Source: Methanospirillum hungatei JF-1 (lineage in GTDB: Archaea; Halobacteriota; Methanomicrobia; Methanomicrobiales; Methanospirillaceae). From it: DNA of 64,000 nt. Below the pieces are notes generated by a model, which saw only the letters and a list, made by a program, of their open reading frames with translations, was not told where the DNA came from and searched no databases. The stretch is from assembly GCF_000013445.1 (NCBI RefSeq), contig NC_007796.1:62001-126000 (forward strand). The letters run 5' to 3'. A program made the translations under genes and the position numbers. This document shows, piece by piece, positions 57,480 to 64,000 of the stretch (position 1 is its first letter; each line of letters begins with the position of its first letter).

Positions 57480-57486
57480 TTATTAT

Positions 57487-57969
57487 ATGGCATCGTCACT
57501 TATTGCTGGAGCCGTAAGTCTTTTATTAATAATTATTGCTGGATATGTCATAGCATCAGGGATTCTCATGGTGGCAGAAACGACAACATTGGCTCAAATT
57601 GATGTAACTGCGGCAAAGGAGCAAATTTTACAGAGTAATATTCAGATTATGGGTAATTATTCAGGTTCGAATTGGCTAATAATTGATGTAAAAAATATCG
57701 GAAATACTGTATTTAGTGGAACTGATATTCAAAAAATGGATTTATTTATTTATGATGGGTCATCTTTTTTAGGAAAATATGTAAAAGGGTCGGGCTCTGA
57801 TAGATTTTCATATTCAATTGAGAATGATGTGGTAAATAAAAACATGTGGGATCCAAGTGAAATCATCAATATTAATATTAATTTGACTAATGATCCTGCG
57901 ATTACACCTGCATGGGTAAAATTTGTCACCTCCAATGGTGTTAGCTCATCAACTAATATTATTATCTGA
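57487..57969 (+). CDS. flaF: Archaellum stator-type protein FlaF (ArlF)
   Basis: 160 residues from ATG 57487; an upstream in-frame ATG lies inside flaG and gives no sensible protein. The N-terminal helix (LIAGAVSLLLIIIAGYVIA) is followed by a beta domain like that of FlaG (WLIIDVKNIGNTVFSGTDI). FlaF binds S-layer protein in other archaea. The gene is strongly A+T-rich compared with flaH. FlaF and FlaG could be exchanged in naming. Confidence 0.72.
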   Translation: MASSLIAGAVSLLLIIIAGYVIASGILMVAETTTLAQIDVTAAKEQILQSNIQIMGNYSGSNWLIIDVKNIGNTVFSGTDIQKMDLFIYDGSSFLGKYVKGSGSDRFSYSIENDVVNKNMWDPSEIINININLTNDPAITPAWVKFVTSNGVSSSTNIII

Positions 57970-58065
57970 TTTCTCTAAAATTAACCTATAACTAGATTAT
58001 CAAATTAAAATTAAGAGAACACCTATTAGCAAATAGAAGAATTATACATAAGGGGCAGTCAACAT

Positions 58066-58836
58066 ATGGCAGAATTAGATCTTACCGGAGGCATGGATGA
58101 AGCCCGGGGAGACATAGCAGATCTCCTCGGGAAAGAGGAACGAAAAATCCTCACGACTGGAAACGCTGAAATCGACAAAAAAATCGCCGATGGTCTCCCT
58201 CTCGGGTCCCTTACCCTGATCGAAGGAGAGAACGATACCGGCAAATCAGTCCTTACCCAGCAGTTTATCTGGGGAAGTATGCACAATAACCTCCGCGTCG
58301 ATCTCTTCTCGACAGAACTTACCACAAAGAGTTTTCTGACCCAGATGGAATCGATGTCCCTTGATATCTCTGACTTCTTTGCGTGGGGATATATCCGCCT
58401 CTTTCACTGCCATCTGGTAGAGTTCAAATGGACTCCGGATGCCATGAACGATATCCTTGAACGAATCATCACCCATGTCAAGTTCAGTAATACCGATGTG
58501 GCAATCATTGATTCACTTACTATATTTACTGAGTATACAACGAATGAAGCGGTACTGACGTTTCTGACCCAGGCAAAAAACATCTGTGACCAGGGAAAAA
58601 CAATTCTTATCACCATGCACAGTTATGCATTCACTGATGAAGTCCTGACCCGTGTCAGATCAATCTGTGATGCTCATCTTCTCCTCATGAGAAAACTCAT
58701 GGGTGATAAGTACGTTATGGTTCTTGAAGTGGTGAAGGTCAGAGGTGCCAGGAAGACTACTGGTAACCTTGTCAGCTTTGAAGTCCATCCCGGATATGGG
58801 ATGAAGATTATTCCGGTATCAGTTGCAAAAGTCTGA
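58066..58836 (+). CDS. flaH: Archaellum motor protein FlaH (ArlH), KaiC-like
   Basis: 256 residues with a RecA/KaiC-like fold. Walker A is GENDTGKS (residues 54-61) and the Walker B strand is VAIIDSLTIF. FlaH binds ATP without obvious turnover and forms a ring with FlaI under the membrane. AAGGGG precedes the ATG. A 96-base A+T-rich gap separates it from flaF and includes a TATA-like ATTATACATA at 58041-58050, so an internal promoter is possible. Confidence 0.93.
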   Translation: MAELDLTGGMDEARGDIADLLGKEERKILTTGNAEIDKKIADGLPLGSLTLIEGENDTGKSVLTQQFIWGSMHNNLRVDLFSTELTTKSFLTQMESMSLDISDFFAWGYIRLFHCHLVEFKWTPDAMNDILERIITHVKFSNTDVAIIDSLTIFTEYTTNEAVLTFLTQAKNICDQGKTILITMHSYAFTDEVLTRVRSICDAHLLLMRKLMGDKYVMVLEVVKVRGARKTTGNLVSFEVHPGYGMKIIPVSVAKV

Positions 58837-58838
58837 AT

Positions 58839-60701
58839 ATGTCCCGGCTGCAGATTCAGGGGAAAATACCTTTTCAGGAGGCTGAGAGTCATGATACTGA
58901 AGAGTGTATACTAAACCCTGAGTCCTGCGCCCTGTACCGGATGCTGCCCGCAAATGCCAAAGAGTATGCCCGGAACTATCCCCACCTTCTTGAATACCTC
59001 CATATCTTCCCGGTAGATGAATTCGGAATCCCGTTATTCTTTTCTGAGCTGAAACGTGATTTGAAAGGGATTAAGGATCCGAATCTCATTTATCCTGCAA
59101 AACCTCCAATTTTCATTCATATCTTCTTTGATCCGAATGATGTCAGGAACTTTTACATCCCCATCGAACCATCGTTCATGCATAATATCGGCCGGTTGCT
59201 TCCGGCAATCGAGTACCGGCTGGTAGACCTGCTTGATGCCCTGGAAGAAGACCCGGTTACTCCGGAAGAGCGGACAGCGGTATTAAAACGCCTGCTCAGA
59301 CAGGTCATGTATATCAAGAAAGCAGGAGAAGCAATTGATCCCAGCCTGCTGAAGATTGAAGGGCCGAAAGGATTTGGAGACAAGTTAAAATCATTCCTTA
59401 CCACTGATCTGACCGCCAAAGAAGAACCGGGTGCCGAGCGGCTTTTTGCAGATGTGCCCCATCTCTCTGACGGGCGTATCATAGTGAGTCCCCAGGAGTT
59501 TGAAGCGATTGAGTACCAGATGATCCGTGACAAAATCGATGTCGGACTTCTGTATCCGTTTATCTCGGATAATTTTATTGAGGATATCACCTGTGACGGG
59601 CTTGGCCCCATATTTATCGAACACAAGATCTTCAAAGGGCTCAAATCTGTCGTCGGTTTTGATCAGGAGGCTGCACTTGATGATTTCTGTATTAAGCTTG
59701 CAGAAAAATCGCGTCGCCCGATTACGTACCGGAATCCAATCGTTGATGCGACCCTTCCGGACGGATCACGTATCAATATCGTCTATTCAACGGAGATCAG
59801 CCGGCAGGGGAGTAACTTTACCATTCGTAAAGCGATGGATGATGTCATCTCCATCACCAAGCTGGTCGAATTTGGAACCTGTAGTTATGCACTTGCGGCA
59901 TATCTCTGGATCTGCATTGAGAACGGAATGTCCCTTTTCATGTCCGGCGAGACGGCATCCGGCAAGACAACCTCAATGAATGCTCTTACAACCTTCATCT
60001 CCCCTGAGTCAAAGATCGTCAGTATCGAGGACACTCCGGAACTTATCATCCCTCATAAAAACTGGACCCGTGAAGTATCCAAAGGAAAAGGAAAAGGTGA
60101 AGGTGAAGGTTCAGATGTTACCATGTTCGATCTCCTTCGTGCTGCACTTCGTCAGCGTCCAAACATGATCATGGTCGGAGAGATCCGTGGAGTGGAAGGA
60201 GCAGTCGCATTCGGTGCCATGCAGACCGGCCACCCGGTGATGAGTACATTCCACGCAGCAACGGTGGAGAAACTGATTCAGCGTCTTACCGGTGACCCCA
60301 TTCTTATCCCCAAGACCTTCATTGATAACCTCAACCTGGTGGTCATTCAAAGTGCAGTCCGGCGGCCTGATGGAGCGATGGTCAGACGTCAGCTGAATGT
60401 TTCTGAACTGGTCGGATATGATGCACAAAGTGGAGGTTTCTCCTTTGTTGAGGTCTTTACCTGGGACCCGGTCACTGATACGCACGAATTTACCGGTAAA
60501 GGTTCAAGCTATCTTCTGGAAAACAAGATCGCAACCATGCTTGGTATTCCTGAGCATAAAAAGGCGCAAATGTACATGGAAGTAGAAAAACGTGCTAAGA
60601 TCCTGGAACGGCTTCATAAAGCAGGATATACTGACTTTATCGAACTCTTTCTGATGATAACAAAATTGAAAAAACAGGGACTTCTCAATATCGATATCTG
60701 A
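58839..60701 (+). CDS. flaI: Archaellum motor ATPase FlaI (ArlI)
   Basis: 620 residues, type II/IV secretion ATPase family. Walker A is GETASGKTTS (from Gly370), followed by SIEDTPELIIP (Asp box) and MIMVGEIRGVEGAVAFGAMQTGHPVMSTFHA (split here: MVGEIRG is Walker B and TGHPVMSTFHA the His box). It drives assembly and rotation of the archaellum. The start is two bases after the flaH stop. Confidence 0.96.
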   Translation: MSRLQIQGKIPFQEAESHDTEECILNPESCALYRMLPANAKEYARNYPHLLEYLHIFPVDEFGIPLFFSELKRDLKGIKDPNLIYPAKPPIFIHIFFDPNDVRNFYIPIEPSFMHNIGRLLPAIEYRLVDLLDALEEDPVTPEERTAVLKRLLRQVMYIKKAGEAIDPSLLKIEGPKGFGDKLKSFLTTDLTAKEEPGAERLFADVPHLSDGRIIVSPQEFEAIEYQMIRDKIDVGLLYPFISDNFIEDITCDGLGPIFIEHKIFKGLKSVVGFDQEAALDDFCIKLAEKSRRPITYRNPIVDATLPDGSRINIVYSTEISRQGSNFTIRKAMDDVISITKLVEFGTCSYALAAYLWICIENGMSLFMSGETASGKTTSMNALTTFISPESKIVSIEDTPELIIPHKNWTREVSKGKGKGEGEGSDVTMFDLLRAALRQRPNMIMVGEIRGVEGAVAFGAMQTGHPVMSTFHAATVEKLIQRLTGDPILIPKTFIDNLNLVVIQSAVRRPDGAMVRRQLNVSELVGYDAQSGGFSFVEVFTWDPVTDTHEFTGKGSSYLLENKIATMLGIPEHKKAQMYMEVEKRAKILERLHKAGYTDFIELFLMITKLKKQGLLNIDI

Positions 60702-60704
60702 TCC

Positions 60705-62309
60705 ATGGCATTTGAGGGTTTTTTAGATAAACTGCGTGCGTCCAACCAGGGAAAATTACCCTTTGAGGATTTGTATGCGACGATTTATGCAAAACTCTAC
60801 AAATTTTTCATAGAAGACAAGTACATGGGTTCAGATCTTCTGTTCATGCTGACGTACATGGCAGCGATCATCAGTGCCGATGCGTCACGTCCTGAAATTT
60901 TTGCATATACCGGAGCACGATCTGAATATGTCTCTACAAAATATATCCGCCGCGCTGATCTCCTGGTGAAACGATGGGGGTACAGTTATGTTGAAGCGCT
61001 CTCCAATGTCGCGAAGAAGATAGAGAATGAGATGCTCTTCTCCATGGTGAACCGGTATGCAAATGCAATTGAGTCAGGTGTTCCTGACAGCGATTATCTG
61101 AAACGTGAACTTGAAACTATCAGAAATATCTACAAATCGAGTTATGAACAGGGCATTGAGATGCTCAAAAAATGGGGTGATGCATATATTTCGATGCTCT
61201 TCTCAGGTGCCCTTGTCGGGATTATCATCATGGTCTCCATTGCCATTTACGCACCTGATAATATCCAGGGCACCTTGATGACCTCTTATGTCCTCATCGG
61301 TGGAATTTCCATATTGGGCATTGTAACCATGTATAAAGCGGTTCCGGCCGATCCTAAGACACACCGACTCTTGCAGGGATCGCCGGAACAAAACATGATT
61401 CACCGGATGGAAAAGAAGGTGGTTCCCATCCTCTGTATCATCGTCATTCTGCTTCTGCTCCTGGGTATGAATTTCGGTCTTGTCCTGATGCTTATCGGGA
61501 TGCTGCTCTTTCCTCTTGGGGTGATTGCGTTCATCGATGACGGGAATATCACGCTTCGTGACTCGGAGTTCCCTACGTTTATCAAAGGTGTAGGCGCGGT
61601 ACAGGGAGGAAAAGGGACCACTATTGCCCCGGCTATTCAGGATATTGATAAAAAATCACTTCCTTATCTCGAGCCCCTGATCAATTCTGTCTTTTCAAAA
61701 TTAAACCTGGGACTGGATGAGGACCGGACCTGGCAGCGATTTATCAACGATGGCGGGAGCTATCTGATATACAAGTATCTGAATATTTACCGGGATGCGC
61801 TCAAGCTTGGTGGTAAGGCTGACACGGTTGGTCAGATCGTCAGTTCATCCATGCTTGATCAGGTTCTGCTGCGGGATCACCGGCATACTATTTCCATGGG
61901 TTTTATGACTCTTCTTGTTCCAATGCATGCCATGATGGTTGCCATTTTCCTGTTTCTGTATCATATTCTGGTTGTAATGGCTGATGCAATATCCGAAAAA
62001 ATGGCATCGCTTGGGGAAGCAGGTGCGGCATTAACATCCGGGCAGGGTGCATCAATTGCCGGAGCAATGGGTGGAAGTATGTTTGTCTTTTCCAATTTTG
62101 ATAAGGATGCTATCGGTTTTTATGTCATCATCATCATTACCATGCTCACGATCTCGAATGTGGTGGCCGGGAAGATTGTTTCGGGCGGGGATAATGCATT
62201 AGTATATTTTTATTCAAGTCTTATCTGTTCTGTATCCGGGCTTCTTTACATAGTGGCTCCAATCATAACCGGAATATTCTTTATGATTCCCGTCTTTGAA
62301 GGTGTATAA
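60705..62309 (+). CDS. flaJ: Archaellum membrane platform protein FlaJ (ArlJ)
   Basis: 534 residues, TadC/GspF-like. Membrane helices lie around 170-205, 240-275 and in the last 130 residues. Two cytoplasmic domains, including PTFIKGVGAVQGGKG, face FlaI. It is the only integral core protein of the motor. It starts three bases after flaI. Confidence 0.94.
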   Translation: MAFEGFLDKLRASNQGKLPFEDLYATIYAKLYKFFIEDKYMGSDLLFMLTYMAAIISADASRPEIFAYTGARSEYVSTKYIRRADLLVKRWGYSYVEALSNVAKKIENEMLFSMVNRYANAIESGVPDSDYLKRELETIRNIYKSSYEQGIEMLKKWGDAYISMLFSGALVGIIIMVSIAIYAPDNIQGTLMTSYVLIGGISILGIVTMYKAVPADPKTHRLLQGSPEQNMIHRMEKKVVPILCIIVILLLLLGMNFGLVLMLIGMLLFPLGVIAFIDDGNITLRDSEFPTFIKGVGAVQGGKGTTIAPAIQDIDKKSLPYLEPLINSVFSKLNLGLDEDRTWQRFINDGGSYLIYKYLNIYRDALKLGGKADTVGQIVSSSMLDQVLLRDHRHTISMGFMTLLVPMHAMMVAIFLFLYHILVVMADAISEKMASLGEAGAALTSGQGASIAGAMGGSMFVFSNFDKDAIGFYVIIIITMLTISNVVAGKIVSGGDNALVYFYSSLICSVSGLLYIVAPIITGIFFMIPVFEGV

Positions 62310-62312
62310 GCG

Positions 62313-63410
62313 ATGGTTGAACTCTCAGACTCTACCCGGCGGCTGGTCATATTTGTAGCAATAGTCCTTGGGGGTTCAGTTCTTCTTATCTTCGATATTC
62401 CCGTCCTGTATCTGATGATGGGCGTCATTGGCATAGCCATCGTTCTGCTGGTCATTACCGGCACTATCATCCTGTCAGAATTAATTCAGGATTTGCGGTA
62501 CTGGCTGAAAAGCAGGCCCAAAAAACCTAAAAAAGAGAAGCAGCCAAAAGAGAAAGGAAAAGAGAAGGCGAAAGGCGAAGGAATCTTTTCATCACTCTCC
62601 GGTAAGATAAAGATACCATCTATCGCTCTCCCTGCAATAAAGCTCCCCGCACGGTCTGAAAAGTCCCGTGATGAGAAGAAAAAGGCCAAGGAAGAGAAGA
62701 AAGGGAGAGAAAAGAAGGAAAAGTCTCAAATGCCTGAAAAAACGGCAGATAAAGAAGAGGAGATCGAAGAAGCGGGCGTGGCATCTGATAGTGTAAAATC
62801 AGATGATACTACATTTGATGCCGACCTTCTGGAAGGTCTGGATCTTGATGACAGTCTTGACATCGATGCTGAACTTGACTCAGTAAATCCGGAGTTTGAC
62901 AATATCCGGACTCCTTATGGAGAAGGGGAGGTCATGCCTGAGATCCCCTCCGATTCTGACGTGAAAAAGATGGATATCTCAACCCAGGATGAGGAAGAGG
63001 AGATTATCCTGGATGATGACCAGGGTCCTGACGAGATCGACGCTATCTACTCAAGTACCATAGACATAGGCTCTGACTCCGGCGGTGATGTGATCTCCAA
63101 TCTTGAAGGGGGAGATACGATCAGTTCTTCTGATCTTTCTACCTACAGTTCATCTGAAGATACTCCCTATATGTATGGTCAGGAGGATGACGACTCCGGC
63201 GGGGAAGAACAGTTTGAACTCAGTCAGATGAAGGGTGGGGGCGATGATGATCTTATCGCTTCACTGAAGGCTGATATCGAAGACCTGAAGAAGAAGGATG
63301 ATGATGTACTTCTGCGGGATTTGAAGGATGTTCATGTGACTGCTGAGGAACTTGCTGAAGAGCTTCAGGAGATCATGACTATCATCAACCGAAGAATAAA
63401 AAGAAGATAA
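62313..63410 (+). CDS. Unknown two-helix membrane protein in the archaellum operon
   Basis: 365 residues from ATG 62313, three bases after flaJ. Two membrane helices (about 10-55) are followed by a strongly basic Lys/Glu/Pro segment (about 68-135), then a strongly acidic Asp/Ser/Glu region (about 137-300), and finally a coiled-coil segment (SLKADIEDLKKKDDDVLLRDL) ending with an Arg-rich tail. The architecture suggests a membrane anchor with a long flexible cytoplasmic arm. I do not recognise a family. Its place between flaJ and cheF suggests a link between the motor or polar complex and chemotaxis; this is inference. Confidence 0.75.
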   Translation: MVELSDSTRRLVIFVAIVLGGSVLLIFDIPVLYLMMGVIGIAIVLLVITGTIILSELIQDLRYWLKSRPKKPKKEKQPKEKGKEKAKGEGIFSSLSGKIKIPSIALPAIKLPARSEKSRDEKKKAKEEKKGREKKEKSQMPEKTADKEEEIEEAGVASDSVKSDDTTFDADLLEGLDLDDSLDIDAELDSVNPEFDNIRTPYGEGEVMPEIPSDSDVKKMDISTQDEEEEIILDDDQGPDEIDAIYSSTIDIGSDSGGDVISNLEGGDTISSSDLSTYSSSEDTPYMYGQEDDDSGGEEQFELSQMKGGGDDDLIASLKADIEDLKKKDDDVLLRDLKDVHVTAEELAEELQEIMTIINRRIKRR

Positions 63411-63440
63411 ATACCACGAAAAGATATCTGAAAGGAGACT

Positions 63441-64000
63441 ATGGCAGAGGTTCCGGCAAAACTGGAAAAAGGCGGGTCATGGGTGACCTCACGAATCGAT
63501 ATCGGAAATGACGGTATCGTTCTCAAAGATCCATGGAATGTCACAGTCAGCTACCGGAGTATTGTTGATCTTCAGAAACGCGGACAGATGATCACGCTCC
63601 TCGTCACGATGCCGGACAAGACCGAGCGCCCGTACAAGATCGCATCGGTTGAAAAAGTCCTTACGATTCTTACCAAGAAGATCATCATGGCCTGTAATGC
63701 ATACAGGATCATGGCCCATTTCATGTCACCGGCTATCAGAGGTGGCGTTCTCGTAACTGATGCGAAATGGGAGAAGGGGGCTATTGCAGTTTTAAAGACC
63801 GGCATCTGGTTTGTAAGTCAGGATAAGCAGATTAGCGTGCCGTTAAAAGAGGTCGCAAGTCTTGAGCTGACAAAACGGGAATTACAAAAGAAGAAACTTG
63901 ATGTGATTAAGATCGACCACCTTGAGGGTGGCGAAGTTGTCACCAGTTTCATCCTCTGTCCGCTCTCAACTCTGCAGGTTTTATACAATTTCCTTCGTGA
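63441..64000 (+). CDS. cheF: Archaeal chemotaxis adaptor CheF (3' end outside window)
   Basis: The first 186 codons from ATG 63441, with AAAGGAG upstream. The sequence starts MAEVPAKLEKGGSWVTSRI and continues with beta strands and a Lys-rich KRELQKKKLDVIKIDHL stretch, matching the CheF family (DUF439). CheF couples phospho-CheY to FlaCE/FlaD of the archaellum motor. No stop occurs before the window ends. Further che genes probably follow. Confidence 0.87.
   Translation, partial: MAEVPAKLEKGGSWVTSRIDIGNDGIVLKDPWNVTVSYRSIVDLQKRGQMITLLVTMPDKTERPYKIASVEKVLTILTKKIIMACNAYRIMAHFMSPAIRGGVLVTDAKWEKGAIAVLKTGIWFVSQDKQISVPLKEVASLELTKRELQKKKLDVIKIDHLEGGEVVTSFILCPLSTLQVLYNFLR

Noticed and set aside
57412-57486. 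Longer N-terminus for FlaF starting inside flaG.
   Set aside because: The extra 25 residues are charged and unlike the family; ATG 57487 begins directly with the conserved membrane helix.

Overview
The window is archaeal, most likely from a methanogen of the order Methanomicrobiales, close to Methanospirillum. The evidence is split RNA polymerase subunits (B''/B', A'/A''), GatDE, SepCysS (tRNA-dependent cysteine synthesis), archaeal ThiI, a formate-transporter homologue, an archaellum motor operon with CheF, and several small families known mainly from methanogens. The species is inferred from gene content only. No rRNA or CRISPR array is present; there are two tRNA genes.

Layout. 1-1146: 3' part of an archaeal glutamate synthase. 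1530-4423: a broken ATPase gene and a hypothetical nuclease-like gene. 4705-13862: tRNA-Lys, then a tight transcription operon rpoH-rpoB''-rpoB'-rpoA'-rpoA''-rpl30e-nusA; RpoA'' carries a long N-terminal extension. 13926-16571: a secreted two-repeat protein, tRNA-Arg, a PAC2/DUF473 pair and a lipoprotein. 16586-22169: an RsbU/RsbV/RsbW-like partner-switching set, a metallo-beta-lactamase hybrid protein and a methyltransferase. 22323-23449: two tandem chagasin-like lipoproteins. 23562-28149: small or mobile ATPase genes, a PIN-domain remnant and thiI. 28155-31279: pscS, plus an IS1182-type element that has split a 60-codon gene overlapping the pscS start. 31392-39203: a cysteine-repeat surface protein, a HerA-like ATPase, a formate-transporter homologue, DUF2070, a PfkB kinase, UPF0212, a nitroreductase and an RGG-rich protein.

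39277-43828 is the minus-strand operon argH-gatD-gatE. 44037-46715 encodes an ABC importer of the nitrate/sulfonate/taurine class. 46746-47258 is rpl10e. 47328-53351 is one overlapping operon for fumarase, 2-oxoglutarate:ferredoxin oxidoreductase and succinyl-CoA synthetase, which fits the reductive branch of an incomplete TCA cycle used for biosynthesis. It is followed by a zinc-ribbon protein and a membrane acyltransferase-like protein. 55084-55815 is a TPR protein. 56095-62309 is the archaellum motor operon (FlaCE, G, F, H, I, J) without archaellins, followed by an unknown membrane protein and the start of cheF, which runs off the window.

Most interesting points: the exactly reconstructable gene disrupted by the IS element next to pscS; the duplicated module in the extra RpoA'' domain; a partner-switching cassette in an organism without sigma factors; and the unknown two-helix membrane protein between flaJ and cheF.
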